From assembly GCA_036399695.1 (NCBI GenBank), contig DASWMP010000138.1:1-34506 (forward strand): a stretch of 34,506 bases of DNA, read 5' to 3'. The DNA is from DASVEE01 sp036399695 (lineage in GTDB: Bacteria; Acidobacteriota; Thermoanaerobaculia; Gp7-AA8). The position numbers and the translations under genes were made by a program. Below, piece by piece: positions 16,533 to 24,557 of this stretch. Positions within the stretch are counted from its first letter, which is position 1; each line of letters opens with the position of its first letter. The notes under the pieces are model-generated. The model made no database searches. It saw only the letters and a list, made by a program, of their open reading frames with translations, and was not told where the DNA came from.

Positions 16533-17159
16533 ATGAAGAAAACAGCACTAATGGCAGTCTTCCTCCTGGTCGCGGGTTGCGCGACGAGCGCACCGAACCG
16601 TTCGGCGCGCGCCGCTTCGAGCCTCGAGGTGTTGCAGCAGAACAGCACCAAAGCGAGAACGCAGATCGACGAGGTCACGTCGTCGCTCGACACGCTGCTC
16701 AGCGCGACCCCCGAGAAACTGCGCGAGGCGTACGACCGCTACGACCGCAACGTGAAGAACATGAACGAGTACGCGGACGCCATCAAAGAGAACGACGTCG
16801 ACCTGAAGAAGAACGGGGAGACGTACCTCCAGGCATGGCAGAAGGACGCCTCCAGCGTCAGCGACCCGGAGCTGCGCGCCATCGCCGAGCAGCGCCAGAG
16901 CGAGATGACCGAGAGGACGGCCAGCATGCGCTCCACCGTCACCGCGGCCGCCGAAAGTTTCGCCGCCTTCCTCCGCGACATCAACGACATCCGCAAAGTC
17001 CTGGGCAACGACCTCACGCCGACCGGCCAGACGAGCGTCCGCAACACCGCCCTCGTGCAGTCCGTGCAGAGCGAAGCATCGCGCGTGAAAGCGGCCCTCG
17101 AGGACGCGGAGCGCGCCGTCGCCAACGTCCGCTCACAGATCACCCCCACCGCGCAGTAA
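16533..17159 (+). CDS. DUF2959-like lipoprotein
   Basis: 208 residues from ATG 16533. MKKTALMAVFLLVAGC is a lipoprotein signal with the lipobox LVAGC (Cys16). The mature part is highly charged and predicted almost wholly helical/coiled coil (STKARTQIDEVTSSLDTLL, YDRYDRNVKNMNEYADAIKEN). Length and helix pattern resemble DUF2959 lipoproteins, whose function is unknown. It likely sits in the periplasm anchored to the outer membrane. A strong intrinsic terminator follows 18 bases after the stop. Confidence 0.8.
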   Translation: MKKTALMAVFLLVAGCATSAPNRSARAASSLEVLQQNSTKARTQIDEVTSSLDTLLSATPEKLREAYDRYDRNVKNMNEYADAIKENDVDLKKNGETYLQAWQKDASSVSDPELRAIAEQRQSEMTERTASMRSTVTAAAESFAAFLRDINDIRKVLGNDLTPTGQTSVRNTALVQSVQSEASRVKAALEDAERAVANVRSQITPTAQ

Positions 17160-17177
17160 TCACGAAGCCCGAAACAC

Positions 17178-17209
17178 CAACGGCGGCCTCGCGGCCGCCG
17201 TTGTCTTTT
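17178..17209 (+). terminator. intrinsic terminator of the lipoprotein gene
   Basis: An 11-base perfect stem (CAACGGCGGCC with GGCCGCCGTTG) and a TCGC tetraloop are followed by TCTTTT. It is part of a roughly 47-base segment repeated at 17955-18001. Confidence 0.9.
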
Positions 17210-17228
17210 GGGATCGTGCGCGCTGCCG

Positions 17229-17882
17229 TCACGCTGGTGCGGCAGGGAGCAGCGCTTCCAGCTTAGCCAGCGCGTTTATCAGCTCACCCTGCAACCGAGC
17301 GTCGGCGTGCAACGCGATGGCCGTGCGGATGTCCTGGATCGTCGTCTTTAGCTTCCAGGTGGCGTGACCCTCCGCGCGGACTTTTCTCGTGAGACTGGCG
17401 ATCGCCGACAAGTCGCCGGCGTCGAACGCGCTGCCGAGGAGCGTCGGGTTCAGCCATTCGTCACCGCCACCCGTGGCGCGCGCCCGCTCGCACGCCAGGA
17501 GGACGGCATGCGCCGTCGCGCGCGCCCGGTCCTCGTCCCCCGGCTCATTGCGCGTACGCAGCAGACGCGGAAGATTCGAGCTGCAGTAATACTGGTTGAG
17601 GTCGAGCAGCATCCCGCGCTCGTAGTGTTCGATGGCGCGGTCGAGATCCGCGGCATCCTTGTGCGCTCGATAGAGCTTCTTGAAACGGCCGCCGAGCAGA
17701 CCCTCGCGCTCCGGAGTGCTGCCGCTCAGCCGGATCAGCTCTTCGAGAGCGGCGATCGCTTCTTCCGGCTTGCCGGTCTCCGAGACGGCCAGGTGTCGTT
17801 GTTCGCGCACCACGGGCACCGCGCGCATGGCCGGCGGCAACCCATCGACGAATCGAATGACCTCGTATGGCCGAAGCTCGGG
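17229..17882 (-). pseudogene. 5'-truncated DUF4071 (TRAFs-binding-like, TPR) gene remnant
   Basis: A 218-codon open frame without a proper start. In-frame sequence upstream of the TTG at 17840 already reads PYEVIRFVDG, which continues smoothly into LPPAMRAVPVVREQRHLAV, but a TGA closes the frame at 17883-17885 and no ATG or GTG lies between. The visible part resembles the C-terminal half of DUF4071/MAP3K TRAFs-binding-domain proteins (KPEEAIAALEELI, YERGMLLDLNQYYCSSNLPR), helical repeats often fused to signalling or conflict domains. It is bounded by two near-identical terminator segments and sits just downstream of a tRNA gene. If translated from TTG 17840 it would give 203 residues; I favour a remnant. 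Confidence 0.55.
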
Positions 17883-17954
17883 TCATGCTACACCCGCGGC
17901 ACGAAGCGGTTCGACCGCGTCACCGCGATCGGTGGCTGCCGAAACAGAAATGAG

Positions 17955-17989
17955 CGAAAACACCAACGGCGGCCTCGCGGCCGCCGTTG
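17955..17989 (-). terminator. hairpin downstream of tRNA-Ala (second copy of the CAACGGCGGCC terminator)
   Basis: The stem CAACGGCGGCC/GGCCGCCGTTG at 17964-17989 is identical to that of the 17178 terminator. In the minus direction it is followed by TGTTTTCG, so it can end transcripts of the tRNA 16 bases upstream. About 45 bases around it repeat those at 17170-17216 with few differences. Confidence 0.65.
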
Positions 17990-18005
17990 TCTTTGGGATC
18001 TTGCT

Positions 18006-18081
18006 TGGTGGAGCTGAACGGGATCGAACCGATGACCTCCTGAGTGCGATTCAGGCGCTCTCCCAACTGAGCTACAGCCCC
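18006..18081 (-). tRNA. tRNA-Ala (anticodon CGC)
   Basis: The minus strand folds as a complete cloverleaf. The acceptor arms GGGGCTG and CAGCTCC pair with one G-U. The D-arm GCTCAGTTGGGAGAGC, anticodon arm CCTGA-ATCGCAC-TCAGG (anticodon CGC) and T-arm with GGTTCGATCCC are intact. The 3' CCA (18006-18008) is encoded. It lies downstream of, and on the same strand as, the RNase Z gene, whose product matures tRNA 3' ends. Confidence 0.96.
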
Positions 18082-18150
18082 ACGTGAAGTGGAAGTACCC
18101 GCCGTAAACGGGCTCCGGCGGAACATCATTCCAACCGGTCGGGCGGCGGA

Positions 18151-19059
18151 TTATAGGGGTGGGGGTACGTCGAAGCAAGCGAAATCGGCGGCCGCATCCG
18201 TATTCGGAAAGACGCCCCGCGCCTCCTCCACCAGCGGCGTCACGTCGGTGTAGCGGGTGCTGAAGTGCGTCAGCACAAGGTGCTGCGCGCCGGAGGCCAC
18301 CGCGACTCTGGCTGCCTCCACGGAGGTGGAGTGGAACCGCTCGTGCGCCTCGGTCGCCAGCTCGCTACCGTACGTCGATTCATGGATCAGCAGGTCGGCT
18401 TCGCGGGCAAGCTCGACGGCGGCGTCGCACGGCCGGGTGTCGGTGCAATAGGCGATGCGCCGCCCCCGCCGCGAGGGCCCGACGACGTCCGAGGCACGGA
18501 TGACACGGCCGTCCACCGTCACATCTTCACCCGCCTGCAGGCGCCCGAAGAGCGGCCCCTCGGGAACACCGAGGGCGCGGGCGCGAGCGACGTCGAAACG
18601 TCCGGGCCGGTCGTCCTCGGTGACGCGGTAGCCGAGCACCGGGATCGAGTGCGCGAGCGGCGCGTTCGTCACGCTGTACCGGTCACCGCGATGCTCCCCT
18701 TCTTCGATCACCTCCACGTCGAAGAAGGGGTGGTGGTAGGAGGTGGTGAGCGTGGCCTCGACGAACGCCCCGAGCCCGATCGGCCCGTAAATCGGCAGCG
18801 GCGCCGTGCGGCCGTTCAGCGACAGCGTCGCCAGGAGCCCGGGCAGTCCGTAGACGTGATCGCCGTGCAGGTGCGAGATGAAGATGGCGTCGAGGCTGCC
18901 GAGCCGCACCGGCGCCCGCAGAAGCTGGTGCTGCGTCCCTTCCCCGCAGTCGAACAGGAGCACGTGCCCGTCCAGGATCATGGCCAGGGAGGAAACGTTC
19001 CGCTCCCGCGAAGGAGTGGCGGAGGACGTGCCGAGGAAGATGACGCGGGTGGTTTGCAT
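18151..19059 (-). CDS. rnz: ribonuclease Z (tRNA 3' endonuclease)
   Basis: 302 residues, the normal length for short-form bacterial RNase Z. Metal ligands are all present: HLHGDH (His63, His65, Asp67, His68), His136 (LAHSIPVLGYR), Asp207 (YCTDTRP) and His265 (THFSTRY). The family N-terminus IFLGTSSATPSRERNVSS is intact. The enzyme is a zinc metallo-beta-lactamase-fold nuclease that removes tRNA 3' trailers, chiefly on CCA-less precursors. No clear ribosome-binding site precedes the ATG. A tRNA-Ala gene lies about 70 bases downstream on the same strand; that tRNA has an encoded CCA, so it would not need RNase Z in the usual way. Confidence 0.95.
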   Translation of the reverse strand: MQTTRVIFLGTSSATPSRERNVSSLAMILDGHVLLFDCGEGTQHQLLRAPVRLGSLDAIFISHLHGDHVYGLPGLLATLSLNGRTAPLPIYGPIGLGAFVEATLTTSYHHPFFDVEVIEEGEHRGDRYSVTNAPLAHSIPVLGYRVTEDDRPGRFDVARARALGVPEGPLFGRLQAGEDVTVDGRVIRASDVVGPSRRGRRIAYCTDTRPCDAAVELAREADLLIHESTYGSELATEAHERFHSTSVEAARVAVASGAQHLVLTHFSTRYTDVTPLVEEARGVFPNTDAAADFACFDVPPPL

Positions 19060-19086
19060 GGCGGGGAGCGGGTGGGACGAAGAGGC

Positions 19087-19300
19087 GTTGTTGGTTGTTG
19101 GTTGTTGGTTGATCCGTACAGGCGCTCAAGGTGCGCCGCCCCCGTTGTCCGTTGTCCGTTGTCCGTGCTGCGCTCGGCCGGACTCCTCGCGCAGCGCAGC
19201 ACGGACAACGGACAACGCAACGCACCACCACGGTACCGGCGCACTCGTGCGCCTGGACAACAATCAAAAACCAACAACCAAAAACCAAAACCCAAAAACC
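19087..19300. repeat. nested palindrome: TTGGTTG arrays outside, GTTGTCC arrays inside
   Basis: The inner stem is perfect over 24 bases (19151-19174 with 19193-19216, loop 18), each arm made of GTTGTCC/GGACAAC units. Outside it, TTGGTTGTTGGTTG repeats (from about 19087) face AACCAACAACCAAAAACC arrays (about 19265-19300). The 261-base gap between rnz and the EAL gene has no coding signal apart from this. Related arrays lie at 24390-24490 and 25563-25654. Confidence 0.85.
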
Positions 19301-19320
19301 GCCCCCGTCCCCCCCCCGCC

Positions 19321-21021
19321 CTACCGTGTCGCGAATAGTGCGGCCACGGACTGGGCCACTTCCGCATCGCCCAGCTTCAGGTCCTCCTGCGGGTGGGCGA
19401 AGAAGTAGCCTTGGATCAGGTCGATGCCGAGGTCGCGGCAGGTCTCGTATTCCTCCCGGGTCTCGACGCCCTCGGCGAGGGTCCGGGCACCCACTTTGGT
19501 GGCCAGCTCGACCAGCATCTTCACGAGATCCTGCTTGATCGGCTCGTCGGCGAGCGTGGAGATGAGGCTCTTCGTGATCTTCAGGTAATCGGGAGCCAGG
19601 GCGGCGATCGCTTCGAGCGAGGCGTAGCCGGAGCCGGCGTCGTCGATCGCGACCTCGATTCCCTTCGCGCGGAACTCGTCGAGCAGCTCGCGGAAGACCG
19701 CGTAGTCCTCGATGGCAGCGCGCTCGGTCAGCTCGAAGACGAAGTTGCCGCGGTGCTCCGCAAAGTACGACACCATCTCGTGGATGCGGAACTCCGACTC
19801 GACGAACATCTCCGCCTCGAGGTTGAGCAGGAACTTGCGGTCGAGCAGGTCCACCTGCCTCAGGCGCTTGAGCGCCCCTTCGAGGGCGATCGCTTCCAGC
19901 GCCCAGGCCAGCTTCGCCTCGCGGGCGAAGGAGAAGAGCATGTCCGAGTTGCGAAACGACGAGTTGCCGGGGCCGCGCGTCAGGATCTCGTAGCCGAACA
20001 CCTTGCCGTCCTTCGCGTAGACGATCGGCTGGAAGAGCGTCGTGACCCGCTTGCGGCGGATGATGTCGCGCAGCTCGCGCGTCAGTTGCTTCTTTCGTTG
20101 CTGCTCGGCGTCGCGCACCGCGTCGGCGGCCACGTGCATGCCCTGATAGATCTGCCGTTCGAGACGGATCTGCGGCCGGTAGTCGATACGCGCGGCGCCG
20201 ACGAAGAAGCCGATCTGGCCGGCCTGCATTTTCGGGAAGCGGGCCCGCACCTCGTCGATGAGCTTCTGCCGCAACTCGTTCGCCACAGTGTCGAAAGCGT
20301 TCTCCTGCGTCAGGTCCTGCCCCTTCGTCTCGAAGAAGAGATAGAAACTCGAACCGCCGATGCCGCGGCAGGCCACGAGCGCCTTCGGGAAATGGGCGGC
20401 CGCTTCGCGCTGAACCAGCGCGCCGACCTGGCGCAGCACCTCGTCGAAGAAGGCCCACCCGTACTCCACCTCGATCGCTTCGAACTGTTCGATGTCGACG
20501 AAGGCGATGCCGATCTCCCCCTGCTCAATGAGCCGCTCCTTCACCCGGTCGAGGATGAGCGGCACGGTCGGCAGGCCGGTGGCGCGATCGACGAGGATGG
20601 CTTCGACGGCCGATCGCCCCGCCTGCGCCGCTTCAGCCAGATCGTCCTTTTTCCGCTCCAGCAGGGTGCGGCAGCGTTTGACGACCTCCTCCCGGTCGAA
20701 CGGCTTGACGAGGTAATCGTCGGCGCCGACCTGCAGACCGGTGAGACGGTCTTTCACGTCGCCGCGGCCGGTGACGAGGATGACGGCGATGCGCGACGTC
20801 CGCTGGACGGCCTTGAGCGCCTGGCACACTTCCCAGCCGCTCCGCTTCGGCATCATGACGTCGAGGAGCACCACGTCCGGCAGGCGCGACTGGGCAACCG
20901 AGAGCGCCTCTTCCCCATCACGCGCGACCAGGATGTCGCACTCGAGGGGCCGAAGGTAACTCTTCAGCAGCAGAACTACATCGTCATTGTCATCCGCGAT
21001 GAGGATGATCGGCCGAGCCAT
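19321..21021 (-). CDS. response regulator with degenerate GGDEF and active-type EAL domain (c-di-GMP phosphodiesterase)
   Basis: 566 residues from ATG 21021; the open frame continues upstream through repeat DNA and is not coding there. Receiver domain 1-120 has phospho-acceptor Asp54 (LLDVMMP) and Lys106 (VKPF). A GGDEF-like domain (about 145-300) has GGSSF at 222-226 in place of GGDEF and should not make c-di-GMP. The EAL domain (about 320-560) keeps Glu345 (EILTR replacing EALVR), Asn400, Glu430, Asp460-Asp461, Lys481, Glu517 and Gln537, the residues needed for Mg2+ binding and hydrolysis. So phosphorylation probably tunes c-di-GMP breakdown to pGpG in the cytoplasm. The partner kinase is not obvious nearby. 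Confidence 0.93.
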   Translation of the reverse strand: MARPIILIADDNDDVVLLLKSYLRPLECDILVARDGEEALSVAQSRLPDVVLLDVMMPKRSGWEVCQALKAVQRTSRIAVILVTGRGDVKDRLTGLQVGADDYLVKPFDREEVVKRCRTLLERKKDDLAEAAQAGRSAVEAILVDRATGLPTVPLILDRVKERLIEQGEIGIAFVDIEQFEAIEVEYGWAFFDEVLRQVGALVQREAAAHFPKALVACRGIGGSSFYLFFETKGQDLTQENAFDTVANELRQKLIDEVRARFPKMQAGQIGFFVGAARIDYRPQIRLERQIYQGMHVAADAVRDAEQQRKKQLTRELRDIIRRKRVTTLFQPIVYAKDGKVFGYEILTRGPGNSSFRNSDMLFSFAREAKLAWALEAIALEGALKRLRQVDLLDRKFLLNLEAEMFVESEFRIHEMVSYFAEHRGNFVFELTERAAIEDYAVFRELLDEFRAKGIEVAIDDAGSGYASLEAIAALAPDYLKITKSLISTLADEPIKQDLVKMLVELATKVGARTLAEGVETREEYETCRDLGIDLIQGYFFAHPQEDLKLGDAEVAQSVAALFATR

Positions 21022-21056
21022 ACGTCGAGCTCGGATGATTGCGGAAAGCAGGCCAA

Positions 21057-21853
21057 GGAGTAAAGGGGGCCGAGTAGGGCCCGGGGCTCTGGGGTCGGGG
21101 CTCAGTGGGCGTCGGACGCGGGATATGGGGGGCCGCATGCCCCGCACACGAGTTGGGTCCTCCAGGATCGGGCAAGGCACCACAGAGAACGCAGAACGCA
21201 GAGCGCAGAACGATGAATTGAGAAACTACGTGGGACCGAGCTTCTGCATTCTGCATTCTGCGTTCTGCATTCTGCGTTCTGGGTTCTGGGTTCCGCGTTC
21301 TGGGTTCTGCGTTCTGCGTTCCGCGTTCTGGGTCAAGGGGGCCGCTTGCGCCTGAACCTGCCATCCCCGTGCACCGGATCGGTCCAAATCCCCACACCGC
21401 CCCCAGAACCAAAGGTCTGACCCCCAACCGAGCCCTGGGAGTAAAGGGGGCCGAGTAGGGCCGGGGCTCTGGGTCGGGGCTCAGTGGGTGTCGGACGCGG
21501 GATATGGGGGGCCGCATGCCCCGCACGCGAGTTGGGTCCTCCAGGATCGGGCAAGGCACCACAGAGAACGCAGAACGCAGAGCGCAGAACGATGAATTGA
21601 GAAACTACGTGGGACCGAGCTTCTGCATTCTGCGTTCTGGGTTCTGGGTTCTGCGTTCTGGGTTCTGCGTTCTGCGTTCTGGGTTCTGCGTTCTGCGTTC
21701 TGCGTTCTGCATTCTGCGTTCTGCGTTCTGCGTTCTGCGTTCTCGGTCAAGGGGGCCGCTTGCGCCTGAACCTGCCATCCCCGTGCACCGGATCGGTCCA
21801 AATCCCCACACCGCCCCCAGAACCAAAGGTCTGACCCCCAACCGAGCCCTGGG
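21057..21853. repeat. 381-bp tandem duplication containing TTCTGCG heptamer arrays
   Basis: Copy 1 spans 21057-21437 and copy 2 about 21438-21853. They share a GGAGTAAAGGGGGCCGAGTA opening, a GC-rich palindromic part (GGGGGGCCGCATGCCCC), a GAACGCAGAACGCAGAGCG string, a heptamer array (TTCTGCG/TTCTGGG/TTCTGCA; 21240-21331 and 21621-21745) and a common end with AAAGGTCTGACCCCC. The array differs in length between copies. The GAACGCA strings can pair with the TTCTGCG arrays. It fills the whole 870-base divergent gap between the EAL gene and mscS; no gene is visible in it. Confidence 0.92.
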
Positions 21854-21891
21854 CCCCGAGCCCCGGGCCCCAACTGCTACCATCGCCAGCG

Positions 21892-22929
21892 ATGCAGTGG
21901 AAAGATCTCCCGAGCGTTGCTCCCCCGACAGAAATGCTCATCGCTGCGGGGATCGTGGCCGGCAGTCTCCTGTTGATCTCGGTCATCCGGGCGCTGATCC
22001 GGCGGCGCTTTCAGCACGCCCACCAGACGCCGACCGATCTCGACGACCTCGTCGTCGACCTGGCCAAACGGACGAAGATCTTCCTCCTGCTCTTCCCGGC
22101 CATCCTCCTCGGGGCGCGGGCGGCCGACGTGCCGCGCGACTTCGGGAGGGGGATCTCGCTGGCGGCGCAGCTTTCGTTGGTCGCGCAGGTCGCGCTCTGG
22201 ATCACGGGGCTCGTCGAGTTCTGGCTGCACCGGTACCGCCGCAGCCGGATCGAGAACGATCCGGGCGCGATCATGACGGTGAACATCTTCCGGATCGGGA
22301 TCGTCAGCTCGATCTGGCTCATCGCGCTCGTCGTGATGATCGACAACCTCGGCTACGACGTGACGACGCTCGTCACAGGCCTCGGCATCGGTGGCGTCGC
22401 CGTGGCCCTGGCGACGCAGAACATTCTCGGCGACCTGTTCGCCTCACTCTCGATCGTCATCGACAAGCCCTTCATCATCGGCGACTCCATCATGGTCGAT
22501 TCGCTGAGCGGCACCGTCGAGCACATCGGGCTCAAGACCACGCGCATCCGCGCCTCGTCCGGCGAGCAGCTCATCTTCTCCAACAGCGATCTCCTCAAGA
22601 GCCGCATCCACAACTTCAAACGGATGGTGGAGCGGCGGGTGCTCTTCAAATTCGGCATCGCCTACGACACGCCGCCCGAAAAGCTCGAGCGCGTGCCGCA
22701 ACTGATCCGCGCCGCCATCGAGTCGCGAGAGAAGACGCGCTTCGACCGTGCCCACCTGCTGACGCTCGGCGAATCGGCGCTCGAGTTCGAGGCCGTCTAC
22801 TTCGTCACGTCACCCGACTTCAACGTCTACGCCGACATCCATCAGGCCGTGAACCTGACGATCGTCCGCGCGCTGGCGGACGAAGGGATCGACCTGGCGC
22901 CGAAAATGAGAAGGAACGTCTTGTGCTAA
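21892..22929 (+). CDS. MscS-family mechanosensitive ion channel
   Basis: 345 residues. Hydrophobic segments lie near residues 13-36, 60-80, 90-110 and 128-148. Then comes the pore helix region TTLVTGLGIGGVAVALATQN and ILGDLFASLSIVIDKPF, the MscS TM3/beta-domain signature with its Gly/Ala ridge. The cytoplasmic vestibule follows (GTVEHIGLKTTRIR, NSDLLKSRIHNF, conserved in the family). It would open on membrane tension during osmotic downshock and release solutes. The gene lies just after the tandem repeat block; no clear promoter is seen in the repeat end. The next gene starts 35 bases after the stop. Confidence 0.93.
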   Translation: MQWKDLPSVAPPTEMLIAAGIVAGSLLLISVIRALIRRRFQHAHQTPTDLDDLVVDLAKRTKIFLLLFPAILLGARAADVPRDFGRGISLAAQLSLVAQVALWITGLVEFWLHRYRRSRIENDPGAIMTVNIFRIGIVSSIWLIALVVMIDNLGYDVTTLVTGLGIGGVAVALATQNILGDLFASLSIVIDKPFIIGDSIMVDSLSGTVEHIGLKTTRIRASSGEQLIFSNSDLLKSRIHNFKRMVERRVLFKFGIAYDTPPEKLERVPQLIRAAIESREKTRFDRAHLLTLGESALEFEAVYFVTSPDFNVYADIHQAVNLTIVRALADEGIDLAPKMRRNVLC

Positions 22930-22963
22930 CGTTGATCCGGACGCAGCGGAGAGTGGCTTTGCA

Positions 22964-24364
22964 ATGATCAGATTCGGGACGTCGGGATGGCGTGGCATCA
23001 TCGGGGAAGATTTCACTTTCGAGAACGTACGCGTCGCCAGCCAGGGCATCGCAAACCACCTCAAGCACACCAAGCAGCAGGGCACGGGCGTGATCGTGGC
23101 CTGGGACACGCGCTTCCTGTCCGAGAAGTTCGCGGACGAAGCGGCGAAGATCCTCGCCTTCAACGGCATCCAGGCTTACCTCTGCACCCGTGACGTCCCG
23201 ACGCCGTGCGCTTCGTACGAAACGGTCCGCCGCCGCGCCATGGGGGCGATCAACTTCACCGCCTCGCACAATCCCCCGGAGTACAACGGCCTGAAGTTCT
23301 CGACAGCCAACGGAGCGCCGGCGCTCCCGGAAGTCACCGAGCAGATCGAGCGCGAGATCGAAGCGGTGCAGCTCAAGAACGAGCGACTCGACGTCTACGA
23401 GCGTACGGAGCTGATCGAGGAGATCGACCCGAAGGACCGCTACCTCGACGAGCTGCGGCGCAAAGTGGACGTGGAAGCGATCCGCAAGAGCGGGCTGCGC
23501 ATCGCCATCGACTCGCTCTACGGCACCTCGCGCGACTACCTCGACTACTTCCTCCTCGAGTGCGGCCTCGAGGTCAAGATCATCCACAACTATCGCGATC
23601 CCTACTTCGGCGGCTTCTCCCCGGAGTGCAACGAGAAGAACCTGAGCGACCTGCGCGGCGTCGTCACGGCCGAGAAGTTCGACATGGGTCTGGCCACCGA
23701 CGGTGACGCCGACCGTTTCGGCATCATCGACGACCGCAACCGTTTCGTCTCGCCGAACACGATCATCGCCCTGCTGGCCATCTACCTGAAGCGCTACCGC
23801 AACATCCCCGGCGGCCTGGCGCGCTCGGTCGCCACCACGCATCTCATGGATGCGATCGCACGCAAGCTCGACGTGCCGTTGTACGAGACGCCGGTCGGCT
23901 TCAAGTACATCGGCGAGCTGATTCTCGATGACAAGATCGCCCTGGGCGGCGAGGAGTCAGCCGGTATGTCGATGTACCGCCACCTCCCGGAGAAAGACGG
24001 CATCCTCGCCTGCCTGCTCGTGGCCGAAATGGTGGCCCGCATGGGCAAGACCATCCACGAGCTGATCGAAGACGCGCACGAGGAGTTCGGCTACTTCTAC
24101 TCGAAGCGCGTCGACCTCAAACTCACGCCGCAGCTCAAGGAATCGCTGGCCACCAAGCTCACCAACCCGCCCGCCGAAATCGACGGCATGAAAGTCCGCG
24201 AGGTCAATACCCTCGACGGCGTCAAACTCATCTTCAACGACTCCAACTGGCTCCTCTTCCGCCTCTCCGGCACCGAGCCCGTAGCCCGCGTCTACGCCGA
24301 AGCCTGCACCCCGAAGGATTTGAAGCACGTGCTGGATGCAGGGAGGAAGTTTGTGGCAGTTTAG
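22964..24364 (+). CDS. phosphoglucomutase/phosphomannomutase family protein
   Basis: 466 residues, full length for alpha-D-phosphohexomutases. The active-site phosphoserine is Ser101 in TASHNP; the Mg2+ loop DGDADR is 246-251; the sugar-binding loop GGEESAG 328-334; the phosphate-binding loop RLSGTEP 433-439. It interconverts hexose-1- and -6-phosphates (glucose, mannose or glucosamine) for envelope polysaccharide or glycogen metabolism. The GEES loop fits Glc or Man rather than GlcN, but exact specificity is not settled by eye. GGAGAG precedes the ATG by about ten bases. It follows mscS closely and may be co-transcribed. Confidence 0.94.
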   Translation: MIRFGTSGWRGIIGEDFTFENVRVASQGIANHLKHTKQQGTGVIVAWDTRFLSEKFADEAAKILAFNGIQAYLCTRDVPTPCASYETVRRRAMGAINFTASHNPPEYNGLKFSTANGAPALPEVTEQIEREIEAVQLKNERLDVYERTELIEEIDPKDRYLDELRRKVDVEAIRKSGLRIAIDSLYGTSRDYLDYFLLECGLEVKIIHNYRDPYFGGFSPECNEKNLSDLRGVVTAEKFDMGLATDGDADRFGIIDDRNRFVSPNTIIALLAIYLKRYRNIPGGLARSVATTHLMDAIARKLDVPLYETPVGFKYIGELILDDKIALGGEESAGMSMYRHLPEKDGILACLLVAEMVARMGKTIHELIEDAHEEFGYFYSKRVDLKLTPQLKESLATKLTNPPAEIDGMKVREVNTLDGVKLIFNDSNWLLFRLSGTEPVARVYAEACTPKDLKHVLDAGRKFVAV

Positions 24365-24389
24365 AAGCTGGTTAGAGGCTGGTTAGAGG

Positions 24390-24545
24390 CTGGTTTTTGG
24401 TTGTTGGTTGTTGGTTGTTGGTGAGGAGCCGTTGAACGAACGCGTTCCCTGACAAACCAAAAACTAAAAACCAAAAACTAAAAACCAAAAACTCCACCAC
24501 CCACCACCCACCACCCACCACCCACCACCCACTACCCACCGACAA
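24390..24545. repeat. TTGGTTG / AAAACCAA inverted arrays plus CCACCCA heptamer tract
   Basis: TTTTTGGTTGTTGGTTG repeats (about 24395-24420) face AAACCAAAAACTAAAAACC repeats (about 24453-24490), with about 30 bases between. A CCACCCA microsatellite of roughly six units follows directly (about 24494-24537) up to the next gene. Same family as 19087-19300. The rest of the 193-base gap holds nothing else. Confidence 0.8.
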
Positions 24546-24557
24546 CGAGCCCCGCAC

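Noticed and set aside
17680..18087. Plus-strand ORF ending GAERDRTDDLLSAIQALSQLSY
   Set aside because: This is the well-known false protein made by translating the antisense of a tRNA gene; the tRNA-Ala at 18006-18081 explains it.
18276..18300. GCGCGCCGGAGGCC as another copy of the CACGCCGGAGGC REP
   Set aside because: It lies within the conserved RNase Z coding sequence and lacks the complementary arm; chance resemblance.
18683..20458. Long minus-strand ORF containing TTDNGQRG and TDQPTTNNQQ
   Set aside because: Reads through repeat arrays between rnz and the EAL gene and through both genes out of frame; the peptide repeats are translations of DNA repeats.
21240..21745. Heptamer arrays considered as a CRISPR array
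   Set aside because: The period is seven bases with no unique spacers and no cas genes nearby.
21504..22967. 487-codon plus-strand ORF beginning in the heptamer array
   Set aside because: The first part is translated TTCTGCG array (FCVLRSGFWVLRS) and the rest an out-of-frame shadow of mscS.
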